DNA of 64,000 nt. Origin: Arthrobotrys musiformis (lineage: Eukaryota; Ascomycota; Orbiliomycetes; Orbiliales; Orbiliaceae). Both the position numbers and the translations under genes were made by a program. The notes under the pieces were generated by a model. That model saw only the letters and a list, made by a program, of their open reading frames with translations, had not been told where the DNA came from and ran no database searches. The stretch lies in the NCBI GenBank assembly GCA_036971715.1, contig JAVHJL010000006.1:1860001-1924000 (forward strand). Reading direction: 5' to 3'. Within the stretch, counting starts at the first letter, position 1. Each line of letters begins with the position of its first letter. This document shows, one piece after another, positions 47,463 through 60,041 of the stretch.

Positions 47463-50340
47463 TCAACTTGAAGATATTACATTCGTAGAGTTGACATCCC
47501 CAGCGAACCTATCCCTCGTCGCATGAACGAACCTCTTCTCATCCTTCACAGAGTTTAGGATGAACCATGCATCCTTCTTCGTCATCAACCCCTGCAATTG
47601 TCCATGATATTGGAATAACAGGTACCTCAGCCCAAGATCTTGGAACAATGATGTCGCCAGCATCAGCGAGCTTCTCGCTGGGAGCGTCATGGGCGTATGG
47701 TCCATCCAAGGCCGCATGTCTAGAGAGTTCTCAGATACGGCTCCGATTAAAGATGAACCCCCGAAGTGGCATTCCGTTGTTCGAGGTAAATTTCTAGCCT
47801 TGTCGATAGCGTATCGAAGCTCGGTTCTAGAAATATAGCCTAGAAGCAAGGCATCCCTAGCATCCGCCACGACGGGGAATCCTTTATATGGTTGGGTGTG
47901 GAGCAAATCGTCTAACATAAAAGTTAGCATCTGGATCAATTAAAAAAAACTCGTCAATACATCTATAGACATACCTAAAGACGCGATTGTGTGGCCGATT
48001 GCCTCGATCATAACGGTATCCTCAAGTCTTGTCATGACTTGAGAAACCAGGAGATCAGGGACCGGCTCTTCACGGTTATCCAAGAACGGGTATTCTTGGA
48101 AATTTATCCATGCCTCGTAGATTCCTTTCCGATCAAATGCATCACCAACCCATTTGCTAATTAATACTGCCACCATGATTGGCAGTACATAAGTCAAGGC
48201 TCCAGTCAACTCGAACATGATGACAACAATAGAAACTAGAGACAGATATCTTGTTAGCTATTTTGGAAGATAAAACATTGAAACCGCCGGGTTTCTCCCC
48301 GCTTACCTGTCATTCGCGTAACACCTCCAACAGCGGAAGCAGCTCCTACAATTGCGTAGACACCGGGAGTGATACATTGAACATCCGGTTCACAGGACCT
48401 CAACATCCAAGCTGTGGGGTTATTTCGCTGCCAAACTTGGACGACCATTCCCATGGCTCGCCCATACAACGCGCCAATTCCCATAGAAGGGAGTAAAATC
48501 CCTGCAGGAATCTGGAGTCCGAATGTGAAGGATGCAAGTATCATCCCTAGCACAGAGGCTAAGATGAGTAGCGACACGGGACCAGCGGTTTTCCCATCCC
48601 TATTTGGGGCGTTAGCACTACACGAACACGGTATGATTTGAGATAAACGCACTGGCAGATGTCCAAGATGTCATCGTTTGTGGCACTGCACTCTTGGAAG
48701 AGATTGGCTACGAGTTCCGATACCTGGACTCTCATGAATACATTTGGATAGTTGATCAAAGCAGAGGCCAGAGCAACAACGAAGACCTCCAAGACAGGGA
48801 AAGATTTCACCCAGGTCTTTCTTCGAAGGCTAGCTATAAAAATGTTGACTTTGATAAAGAGGCCGCCGTATAATCCCTATGAATTGTCACATTATTAGAA
48901 TATACCCATCTTCACAACGGTCTCGAAGTACTCACACCCATAATGCCCAACACACAGAACGGGATGAGCTCGAAGTCATGCCATCCACGAGTGAATATAA
49001 CTTGGTACATGACCAGCTTTTCTGTCCTGAATGGGTTCATAAACTGATCCTATTCGTCAGCCCGAGTACAACTCCAAATCAAGGTTCCAAATCTGACCTG
49101 TAGTGTAACAGCCGCCACCATAGCACAGACGAAGCTCTGCCACATAGTCTTGTCCGGGAAGTAGTATGAAACCTGCTCCAAACTGAATAACACGCCTCCG
49201 ATTGGCGATCCGAAAGCTACCGATATCCCTGCCGCTGCAGCTGCAGACAGAATCTCTCGCTTACGGGCTTCATTTTGACTTATAGAATGAAACGGCTTCA
49301 TGAGAATATTGGCACAGCTGCAAGCCACGTGTACGAGAGGGCCTTCTTTTCCAAGCCATAAACCCGAGGCGACCGATAGACACTATTCAGCCGTTAGCTG
49401 AAATCGCCAATCGTATATTTTGATTCATGGCTTACCAAACCGAGGGATTTTATGAGCAATGTCCATCCGCCCATGAATCGACGGATGACGAACCCGCCCA
49501 ATACAGTTTTTATCTCAGGGATACCACTTTGGCGAGCATACGGAGCATATTGCAGAACCAAAAAGCAAGCAGATAGGGCGAAGGTCACCTGCCACCGGAT
49601 CAGTATCTCAGGTTATTGGCAGCGGATGAAGGCGATCTTACAGAAAATAGGATAAAAATTAGATACTGCACTACATATACTCCACCCGCAGGCCCGACAT
49701 GTAATAAATGCCCCCATGTAACCCAATCCTTACATTGTTCCGTTGCTATCGAGTAGTTAGTGGAGTTATGGTGGGCAGAGGATTCGAATACGAACATTGA
49801 AGGCCCCAGCAGCAGAAGGAATGGTTTAGATAGAAGGACGTTGTGCAGACACCAGTTTTTACGTCAGCAAGCCAGTTTCCAGCGATATCTATCGCGGCAG
49901 CAATGAACCCAACGGCTAAACCGGAGAGTATAAGCACGACCCAAGCCTGGCTAGCATCCGCGAGTACTCGAAAGTACGTCGTGATCCCACCTCCACCACG
50001 CAGTATTCGTAACCGTAGCTGTTCAATCGTATATTCGTGAATCCAGTCTGTACGCATCCAACGTCAATAGTTCCATTCGGCGAGAGGCTGTAACGAGGTA
50101 TAGAGCACCTATCGCAGTAAGATCATCGTATGCGACTCTCTGCCCGGGAGCTTCTGTGGACCAGTCCAGAAACCCCGGTTTATTGTCCAGCATATGTCGG
50201 CTGGGCCCGGCTCCGGCATCTAGGTCTTCGAAAGGCTCTTCTACATCGCCGGAAACTAAATTTATCGGACCGTGTCGGGTATTCGTGTGGTTCCCCGCTA
50301 CGCTGCGCGACCCTTCGCCAGCGAAGGACATTCCGTCCAT
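47463..50340 (-). CDS. CLC-family chloride channel/transporter with C-terminal CBS domains
   Basis: A membrane chloride transport protein. Ten exons: 50340-50109, 50047-49796, 49745-49642, 49588-49436, 49382-49098, 49043-48936, 48876-48653, 48599-48307, 48235-47975, 47911-47463; 2361 nt, or 786 residues, in frame throughout. After a cytosolic N-terminus come YDDLTAIDWIHEY, CTTSFYLNHSFCCWG, the chloride-selectivity loop RQSGIPEIKTVLGGF, the gating-glutamate loop GKEGPLVHVACS, SPIGGVLFSLEQVSYYF, the helix-N loop GLQIPAGILLPSMGIGALYG and a helix-R region, then two CBS domains (SQVMTRLEDTVMI ...; YKGFPVVADARDALLLGYIS ...). The gating Glu is present. The second acidic residue of the conserved LEEV stretch, the internal proton glutamate of CLC exchangers, is Gln here (codon 49173-49175). 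The organelle is unknown; fungal relatives sit in Golgi, vacuole or plasma membrane. Divergent from NNT. Confidence 0.93.
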
Positions 50341-51551
50341 TCAACACGTTGAATACCTCCGCCAGTCGCGATTAGTTACCCGCAGTCTTGCGATAACTTG
50401 GCATTTACAATATTGATTGTTCGAGTAGGTTATATGGCCACCGAATGGGGGGATCGTACGTAAAAGACCACAGCTGAGAGTCCAGATGTTGGCGTCGTTG
50501 GTTGTCGGTGTAACGTTGGATTTGATGGGACGTGGCTTTCGGTGGTACAGAGCAGCTGAACGGATCGCCGGTGCCAGCTGAACTGGGAGCTTGTATTTCG
50601 AACGCAACTTTCCGGGCTAGGATCCAGAGCAGGCAAGGGTATCGCGGGAAAAAGGTAGACTCCGGCTTCGAAGTTCGAGCGAATATCATGTATCGGTATA
50701 TCAAGAAATGTACGTAATGCAAGATCCAGCTAGCATGATCCACCAAGGTGCTAGTTGTTTGGCTCTGAAATATGTCGAAGCTTGGCCCCAGTCATGCGGC
50801 CTTCACGCGGCCGGCCTCCATACCAATTAGCTGCAATCTTGGCCCGAAATCTGACAATCTGGATCAGCTGGCCAGTCTGTTCAAATACCCTGCTACCCCG
50901 GCCTAATCCACAGGCGGCGCGAGGAGGCCAGCATGCATGAGACCGGGTTTGCCATGCTTTTGCCATCCTGCGTAGGAGGCTTTGCTGTGGGGAACCAACA
51001 GATATGGATAGATGAGGAAAGAGCAATTGATGCAACGGCCGGATGGGCCAGCGCCGTGCGGGGCCCCAGGTTGGATTAGACCCCCCATCCCATGCATACT
51101 GACATATTATATATGCGTAAGTAGCGATTCGACGGTCCGAGCGATTGTATCTGGCCGGTTTGTATCACTGTATCTGGTACCCCGTACTCCTCACTTCCAC
51201 TGCTGGTGCAATTGAGGGGTTGGTGGAGGTACATATACATCGAACAGCCCAATTGTCGACTCGATTTGAGTCGACCTAGCTAGCACAACCTAACTCCCTC
51301 ATAGACGCACAGTTGCGTCGAATGACTCGGACCGGTTGGAAACAATACGTACCTTTTGGACACTTTATCGGATCCTAAGTGCTTTATTTAAAACTCGCAG
51401 ATGCAAGAAACCTCATCTTCATCCTTACTACCCCAGCAGTAGCGAGATTGTTCGCGTGGGATGTAATCCCGGGCCGAGGCAAGCAACACACATCTTCACG
51501 ATGATTCTGACTGTTGGCTCAAGCTCTCCATGCTTTGGCAATGCCGTCAAA
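50341..51551. other. Divergent intergenic region between CLC and NNT
   Basis: About 1.2 kb with both promoters. An upstream in-frame ATG at 51501 could lengthen the NNT presequence by 17 residues. No gene is supported. Confidence 0.55.
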
Positions 51552-54500
51552 ATGAAGGCCGTTCTCTCTTCCGGACTGTGTATGTTCCCCGAATCCAACT
51601 CTATCCAGTATATCGAGTTTGCATCACTATGGGATCCATTTACTAACTATATGGCATCTATATCGATAAAAAGTGCCTTCCACGAGGCTGGTCTCGTGTG
51701 GTGGGTATATCAGTCACAGGCTGGTATCCCTCCGACCCGGCCATAATGGAAACCAAACCACCCTCTTCTCCACCTCTGCTTCCAGAAACTCAACTGAGAC
51801 CCCAAAGCCTTCTGGAACACCTTATTCAAACTTGACCATTGGAATTCCCCTTGAAACTTTCCCCAATGAACGCCGTGTCGCCATAGCTCCTCAAAATGTA
51901 GCCCAGCTCCGCAAGAAAGGCTTCAAAAAGGTCATCATTGAACAAGGAGCTGGTAGTGAATCCAGCTTCTCTGATCGCGCCTATGAAGCTGCCGGTGCCA
52001 CTATTGGGGATCGGAAATCCGTCTGGTCTGACAGCGATATTTTGCTGAAAGTTCGGGCACCGAATCTCGATACCGAAGTTCCAAATCTTCGCAATGGATC
52101 AACTCTCATCTCGTTCATCAGCCCGGCCATCAACAAGCCTCTAGTTGATGCTCTAGCAAAGCAAGGAACTACTTCTTTTGCTATGGATATGGTTCCTCGG
52201 ATATCTAGAGCTCAGGCTTTCGATGCATTGAGCTCTATGGCCAATATCGCTGGTTACAAAGCCGTTTTGGAAGCTTCGAATCATTTCGGACGTTTCTTCA
52301 CCGGTCAAGTTACCGCAGCCGGAAAGATTCCTCCCTGCAAGGTCCTCGTAATTGGTGCTGGTGTGGCTGGTCTTTCGGCCATTGTCACAGCTCGTCGTAT
52401 GGGTGCAATCGTTCGAGGTTTTGATACTCGAGAGGCTGCTCTCGAACAGGTTCAATCTCTCGGTGCCGAACCAATTCGTGTCGACTTTGAAGAGTCTGGC
52501 GAAGGAGGCGGTGGGTACGCAAAGGTTATGTCAAAAGAATTCATCGAGGCTGAAATGAAACTCTTTCATCAACAAGGTTGGTCTGCCAGATCGAACATCG
52601 ACTTTGTAATACCAGTCTAATAATCGTTACTATACGGAAAACAGCCAAGGAAGTCGATATCATCATTACTACGGCTCTTATTCCTGGAAAACCCGCCCCT
52701 CGATTGATCACTGATGAAATGATAGCTGATATGAAACCCGGTTCTGTAATCGTCGACCTCGCTGCCGAAGCTGGCGGAAACGTAAGCTTGACCAAGGCAG
52801 GTCAAATTGTCACTAAAAACGACGTGCACATCATTGGATATACCGATCTCCCGTCCAGGCTACCCACTCAATCGTCAACCCTATATGGTAACAACATCAC
52901 AAAGTTCCTGCTTTCTATGGAAGGCGCCGAAGGAAAATCTTTCGCTGTGGACCTCAATGATGAAGTTGTCCGAGGCTCAATCGTAACTCAAAACGGATCT
53001 ATCTTGCCCCCTGCCCCACGCCCAATCCCACCTCCCCCACCAGCTAAGCCCAAGGTTGATGAGAAAGCGACCCAAACTCTTGAAATTACCCCATGGCAAA
53101 GGACTACTAAGGAAGTCGCTGTTACCACAGGTGGACTCGGTGGACTCTTGGCCCTCGGAAAACTGACTTCGCCTATCTTCATGAGCAACATCTTTACCTT
53201 TGGTCTCGCTGGACTTGTTGGATATAGGGCAGTCTGGGGAGTTCAACCGGCTCTTCATTCCCCTCTTATGAGTGTCACAAATGCAATCTCTGGCATGGTT
53301 GGTGTTGGAGGCTTCTTCCTCATGGGTGGAGGCTACTTCCCAGGAACCTTCCCTCAATTACTTGGTGCAATCTCAGTTGCCTTGGCCTTTGTGAATGTCG
53401 CCGGTGGTTTCGTAATCACAAAGCGCATGTTGGATATGTTCAAAAGACCAACTGATCCACCAGAATACGGGTATCTTTGGTCAATCCCCGCCGGCGTATT
53501 CGGTGCTGCTTTCGTTGCTTCCGGACTTGGAGGTATCGCCATCGATGGTCTCCCCACCGCTGGATATCTCGTATCCTCACTCTTGTGCATTGCTTCCATT
53601 TCTGGACTATCTTCCCAGGTGAGCGCTCGGCGAGGAAATATTCTCGGAATGCTTGGTGTCGCAGTCGGTGTACTCGCAGCCCTTTCATCCCTCGATCTCT
53701 CTCCCCAAACTTTGACACAGTTTGGTGTCCTTGCTGCTCTCGGAGGTATCGCTGGTGCTGCTATTGGATTCAGGATTACACCGACTTCGCTTCCACAGAC
53801 TGTCGCTGGTAAGTGCTTCTTCAAACGAGTTCTCAGAAATAAAGCCTTACTAACCCCCACATACAGCCCTCCACTCTGTTGTTGGTCTCGCAGCCGTATT
53901 CACAAGTATTGGACTTGTTCTCAGTCATGTCAATGATATCTCGACTTCACACCTTGTTACTGCATATCTCGGAGTTCTCATTGGTAAGGATCTCTAGGGT
54001 TTTGAGGCTACGTCCATTAGAATTACTCTAACCCTCGTTCAATAGGTGGTGTGACTTTCACGGGTTCAATTGTCGCATTCTTAAAACTTGCGGGCAAGAT
54101 GTCATCAAAACCGCTAGCTTTAAGAGGGAGACATGCAATAAATTCAGGATTATTAGGAGCCAACGTTGCCACTGGTGCACTTTTCGCAACCTCAGCGATT
54201 GGAAATCCAGGTATAGCGGCAACATGCCTAACAGTTAACGCACTCCTCTCTTTTGTCAAAGGTTATACCACGACTGCGGCAATAGGAGGGGCAGATATGC
54301 CCGTGGTTATCACAGTAAGACTTAACACTACATTCTTAAAAGCATTACCTTAGAGATACTAACCAGTTTCTAGGTTCTAAATGCCTACTCCGGTTTCGCT
54401 CTCGTTGCGGAGGGCGTCATGTTAGATAATCCTCTGTTGACAACTGGTGAGTATTACAGCATCTTTGTACTTGATGGTAAGGTATGCTAATGTCTGTGTA

Positions 54501-55361
54501 GTCGGGTCACTTATTGGAGTCAGCGGTTCTATTCTCTCGTACATCATGTGCGTCGGTATGAATCGATCTATCACAAATGTTCTTTTCGGAGGCATTGCTC
54601 CAATTGCGCAAGAAGAACACAAAATGGAAGGTGTAATCACGAAGACTTCAGTCGACGAGACAGTTGACGCTTTATTGAACTCTGAAAGCGTCATCATTGT
54701 AAGCAAAGCCGCCGCCACAATCCCGTAAATAGAATGTTACTAACGTAAGCCTGTAATAATAGATTGTTGGATACGGCATGGCAATGGCCAAAGCTCAATA
54801 CCCCATCGCTGAGATTGTCAAGGTCCTTCAAGCCCGTGGAATCAAGGTCCGCTTCGCTATCCATCCAGTCGCAGGACGTATGCCCGGCCAATGCAACGTG
54901 CTCCTAGCCGAAGCATCCGTGCCATACGATATCGTTCTAGAAATGGACGAAATCAATGAAGATTTCCCGGACACCGATCTTGCCTTGGTTATTGGTGCCA
55001 ACGATACGGTCAACCCAATTGCGCTCCGTCCAAACAGCCCGATCGCTGGTATGCCAATCATTGACGCCTATAAAGCTAAGTCTGTCATTGTTATGAAGAG
55101 AGGCATGGCATCTGGATATGGTAACAACATTCCGCCCTGAATTTTTTTATCAGAGCATGCTAACAAACCATCAACAGCCGACGTTCCAAACCCAATGTTC
55201 TACATGCCCAACACCCGCATGTTGTTCGGTGACGCCAAAGCCACATGTGACGGTAAGTCGCCCATAAAATCCCCTGTTACTCGAAGAGTAAAAATTCTAA
55301 TAATTCCCGTTTATCAGCAATCAAAACCGGATTGAATAGCCGCGGAACACAAACAGACTAA
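51552..55361 (+). CDS. NNT: Mitochondrial proton-translocating NAD(P) transhydrogenase
   Basis: This inner-membrane enzyme reduces NADP+ with NADH, driven by the proton gradient, and supplies matrix NADPH. Exons 51552-51579, 51674-52576, 52645-53808, 53867-53983, 54046-54314, 54374-54446, 54502-54698, 54763-55120, 55178-55252 and 55318-55361 total 3228 nt, or 1075 residues (human NNT 1086). The N-terminus MKAVLSSGLLPSTRLVSCGG is Arg/Ser-rich and fits a mitochondrial presequence. Domain I begins at NLTIGIPLETFPNERRVA, with the Rossmann motif GAGVAGLSA and DIIITTALIPGKPAPRLI. A Pro-rich hinge leads into the membrane domain (IGGADMPVVITVLNAYSGFA). Domain III, which binds NADP(H), contains IVGYGMAMAKAQYP and IHPVAGRMPGQCNVLLAEA. 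The domain order matches the single-chain animal enzyme. Exon 1 is inferred from phase and targeting character; the alternative ATG at 51501 is in the same frame. Baker's yeast lacks this enzyme; many filamentous fungi have it. Confidence 0.94.
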
Positions 55362-58300
55362 ACCGCAAGCTCGAAATGTACATTTCTCCTTGTGTAAACG
55401 AATTCATCAGGCATAGTACTATACCCACGCATAGATCCTTTCTTATGTGAAAGCATAGATTAGATCTCATATCTCTTTCTTCTGACGCCATTGCTTCTTT
55501 TCCTTTTTTTCAACTTTTTTTTTTGAACTTTTCTTCTCTCTGTTCTGCCTGATTGATCGAAACTGTAGTTAAGTCTGTGGACTGAATCGAAGTCTGTTGC
55601 ATTTTTCCCCGTGAGCACTTGCGTTGTCAATCGAATAATCGAAACCCGGGGCCGTTCATATCGACACTACATTATTCGGAAAGAACCGTGATTGATGTGG
55701 ATTGAGGCCCCAAAAATATTCTTAAATATTTGGCGTATATAACACGTATTGTCCCGCACTCTGGCATCAGAGCCGTGGTTCCGTGTATCTAGGTAGTATT
55801 GTTATATACGTTATAGATGCAGATGCAGCCATGCATTCAATATATATAAGGGGCCATACAAAGAAAGAGAAAAAGTTGACAGTCAGTCTACCGAAGTAAA
55901 TGAGAGCATGCGAGTATATAAAGATAAGTCGAGAAGAGTGATTCGCCATATCCGCCACGAATGATGAAAGTTTACAGTGGGAGAAGAGAAAAGTTTGGTT
56001 GAAGGTATGGGGGGATTCGTCTCCTATCCCTTCGATTCCATGCCCTACTCATAATTAACGGCCTGCAAACAATGGCCGCCATGTGGACCAGGAGTTTTTA
56101 GGCCGGGTATATATGAATATATCCATGGAATATTAGGTACCTATCTATCTATGTACCTTCAAGGATCAGTATACGATGCGTCGGGATCGGGGTCTTCTAT
56201 CCCCACCCCTGGGAAGTACGAAGTGCGGGGGGCGCAGATTTCTTGATCTCGTACTGAGACGTCACAGATGAGGGACCAGTATCCCGCTTCCGAACCCCAA
56301 AGAGTGCGGGATGGTGTGAATAGCTACACTATAGTACTACCCCACCAGTTACTCCGGATTATTTTCGGCTGTCCATTAATTTTGATTGACCTGACTTTCG
56401 TCCAGGCTCTTCCTTACAACCTTTCTTCTTATTCCTGGGTGAGCAAAACGGATGCCACCGCCTGATATTGACATGAAGCTTCAACATAAGCTACGTTTAG
56501 TAATCTTCGTACTCACCGACGTCGAGGTACAAGATCATATTCACCTATGCATCGGCCGCAGTGCGGATAATTATAATAATCTCAACCTAGATAAATGCTC
56601 CTATAGCTAAATCGACTCTTTAAATTAATTACCCGGGCCCGTTTTTTTGTAGCATCTTGAACTGAACATCCGAACTTTGGGGCCGAGGAAATATCAATGC
56701 CTAATGAAGGCCTCGTAGCAAACGCCGTGTAGAAGAGAAGGGTTGGTAATAGTGACTCAAATTGTCGTCCTGACATCGGAATCTAGGCCCGTATGCGCCA
56801 TCAAAAACCCTTTCCTTCGGTCGAATATATAGTCTATGATCTTGGTTACCAAGATAAGAGCCTATTACAGGAGCACCGTAGGAGTTTCGTAAACCCACGC
56901 GTACGCTGCACCACTCACTTACTTCGTGGGTACTATTACTGAGTAATTTAAATTGGGATGAGGCTATAGCTCCATTGCAATGATAACGAGGTATGCAAGT
57001 TCGGCTCCGAAACCGAAGCGTATAACTTGCCTATTCCATGGAGGCTAAATTTCGAGCTTAGTTATCGCCCCAAACTTCAGCCTACAGGTTGATTGCACGA
57101 AGACCCCATTACTGACATATGTGCATATTCTGGAAAACCGCTGTGTTTTTTTTATGGGAAGAAAAACAAAATAGCCACCTATTGGCCTAAATCAGCACCT
57201 ACACTATGATTATAAACGATAAACACCCTTCTCCTAATGCAAGCACCAACCGATATTCCCTCTCGTGCGCAAATGTTCCCGTTCGCACTCCATACATGAC
57301 CATATTCTATGAGGATAAGGCCAGCCTTTCCTAGAAGAAAAAAGGGGTAAATGCGCTGGGTAAGATGTACCGTTTGAAAAGGAGGGGGATTGAGGTTCCG
57401 AGTCTTGGATAGACGTCATGATATATTCAGCAGCTTCTTCGGATACCAGTTGCCGTTTATCCTAAGAAACATTAGGCCACCGCTGAAGGAAGCCCTCACT
57501 GGTCATGGGTATAGTAAAAGACCGTTTCAACCATCCACTACTCCTGCCTCAGTCGAGATGGGAAGAATTTTAGCAAATTTGGGCTTGGTTCACCACCTAT
57601 ATATCGCACAGCGCGGAGAGCCGAGAGGTTGAGAGCAAAACAAATAGCATACACCTAGCACACCTATCTCAGCTAGAATTTTTTGAGTGCATTTGCGTTT
57701 TTGTTACTTCTTCCCGTCAGCTAGGACACATTCTCCCGATCCCAATGAGAAATAGACCTTAGTGTAGAGGCTGCAAGGAGCCAAATCGTCTCGACCTGAA
57801 TCAACATGCAATCAAAATCCTCATATCCGAGCTAGTTATATATTATCATGGGCTTAGCGTTAGGAGGGTAGGCTATTTGCCTCCCCGCGCGCTTTATTAC
57901 AGCCTTACAAAAGAATTCGATGTCAACGATAGCCAGAAGAATTATCCTCCTGGATTTCGCGATAGGATCGATGATTCTCCTTGAATACGTTTGCAGTTCG
58001 TATTCGCCTGGATATCAATAAGATCCTAGAACAAGAGTTATATTATATTGAGTCGCTGAAACAGTAAGCATTGTCTTCGTGAGTGCTACAGCACAGAGTA
58101 AGCTCAAATAAGAAATATATATATATGGTCTATGAAACGATAATTATGTCCAAAAAATAAAACAGGATGTGGAGGTGGGGTTGAGCCAACCACGTAACTC
58201 AGCCTCCATGTAGTTAAATGATGCTGATGAATATCGCGGGGAAACGGGCCATTGCCTGGGGGGGTGCAAGATCTTGAACCACATTCGAGCATGCCTATAG

Positions 58301-59796
58301 CTATAGGAATATAGCGCCCGGTTTAAGTTGTAGAAAGAATCAATAAGCAAATTCAATGCATCAAATTTCCAAACAAAAGGAAACCCAAATCCGAGAGTAT
58401 GGTGATCAGTAATCGACAACCAGGTAATGTTTATAATGGCAGGGAGTAGAGGGATATATGCATCAAAAGTTAACAGCTTGCGCACCACCTTTTCCTACAA
58501 AATCCCCACAAAACAGCCCCAGTTGGCTGTAAGATTGTAGGCATTAACTTAAAACCTCCCAGCAAAAGCTCGGTCGTTTTTACAAACGATACGATCCGTC
58601 CGGGCTCGTACCGTCAGCCTACGTACATACATTAAAAACCCCACAAAATTGCCCTCGGCCCGTGATCCGAGTACAGAGCCACCGACGCGAATCGGAATTG
58701 TGCAATCGATTTCGGCGTTGGCCGAATCATCAAAATTTTGACCGTTCCTGAATTACTAAGAAATCGTACACTTCGAAAGTTTCGAGCCTATAGTTAGTCA
58801 GGCTGAGGCTCGTAGGCGCTTGGCTGTATCAAATGTGACATCGAAATTTCCCACGCGAGAGCTCTTTGCAATGGAGCCGGGCCAGCGGCCAACCAGGTAA
58901 CCACAGATAACATATATTATACAATCTGTTATTGCAAGTGCGAACGTATACGGGCGACAAGAATGGTTGTAACTTTACAAATTTAGGCCAAATTAATTTG
59001 ACAGGATCGCGGGCGAACAGGCGACCCAAGATATCTCTATCCTAAGGCTGGTAGTTGAGCCATTTAGCCTGAAGGCTAGCGGAAAGTAACAGGGTGATGT
59101 TGCCGACCTTTATAATTCACTGACCCAGCGAGCGAGTTATCCAGCTTGCCACTGCACCCCGGCTTTATCCCCAGAAAACCCCCCCTGCCCTTTGTGTGAC
59201 TTTAACCGAATTCCAACAATCAACACATTTTATTCCCGATTTCACATCCGTATTGGTCTCGTTCCTAGACGTCACAAAGGGGGCTCCGTATGCATGTTCC
59301 ACAGTGACGTTTGCCTTGCGCGGACACCATACCTTCACGGACGACACGGATCATGAAGCTCCTATAGCTGCGATATTGCCCTACGGTATACGCTGTTGGT
59401 TCCTATGCCCTGTCCTGAATTCGCTCATATTCGCACTTCACTGTACTGTCTACAACTAACTGCGCAGATATCTAGATGCGACCCATGGGCCGACCATGAT
59501 ATCACCACCTCGTATCAAAGGATTAGTATTCAGAAAGAGATTTCCGCAACGAAGGCGGGGAAAGTGTAGATAGATGCTTGGAAATGTCTATAAATACCCA
59601 GGATAATGCCCTCGCAATGTTATGCCTTCTCTCATCATCAAGCAAAGAGCACCAGATCAACAGAATCCAAACACTTCTACAAATAAGCCCATCGTCTATT
59701 TCCAGACAAACCTCAATCTGTAAATACCACTTGTATATTCCCACTCCAGGAATCCGAAGACCAGCGCACTAACTATATTGTATTGCAGAAAACAAA
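55362..59796. other. 4.4-kb gene-poor region
   Basis: A+T-rich sequence with no frame above about 115 codons, no pair of phase-compatible exons I can defend, and no transposon terminal repeats or RNA gene I can recognise. The longest minus-strand frame (58144-58488) has no ATG. The last ~200 bases are the promoter and leader of the cysteine-rich peptide gene. Confidence 0.5.
59589..59596 (+). promoter_or_regulatory. TATA-like box of the cysteine-rich peptide gene
   Basis: TATAAATA followed by CCCA lies 208 bases before the start codon. It is the same word and context (TATAAATA plus C run) as at 19669. Confidence 0.5.
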
Positions 59797-60041
59797 ATGA
59801 AGGTCTTCAACGTTATTGTCCTTGCCTTTGTTGCCACTGTCGTCGCCGCACCAGCCCCAGAGCCAATGGCTGAGCCCGGCACCGTCGCTGAGCTTCACAA
59901 GCGCCAGTGTTCCTCCTGCAGGAACGGGCAATACAGCTGTGTCTGCGGACCCGGGTATGTGAAAGCAAGCTCTCCTTGGCATGTATGGTTTACTAATTTC
60001 CTGCTTCCCGTAATAGACAGTGGTGCTGGTACAAGTGCTAA
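59797..60041 (+). CDS. Secreted six-cysteine peptide precursor
   Basis: I do not recognise a named family. Exons 59797-59954 and 60017-60041 (62-bp intron, gtatgt ... taatag) encode 60 residues. A signal peptide is at 1-18 (MKVFNVIVLAFVATVVAA). A short acidic, Pro-rich propeptide follows (19-34), then Lys35-Arg36, a Kex2-type site. The predicted mature peptide is residues 37-60, 24 residues with six cysteines at 38, 41, 48, 50, 56 and 60 (pattern C-x2-C-x6-C-x-C-x5-C-x3-C). It starts with Gln, which could cyclise, ends on Cys, and has a Trp-Cys-Trp-Tyr cluster. Unspliced, the frame reads into the intron and loses the last two cysteines, so splicing gives the coherent product. A TATA-like box lies at 59589. 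It could be an effector, an antimicrobial or a signalling peptide; the sequence does not decide. Confidence 0.72.

Noticed and set aside
58144..58488. 114-codon minus-strand frame in the gene-poor region
   Set aside because: It has no ATG start, uses aromatic-rich low-information sequence, and has no partner exon.
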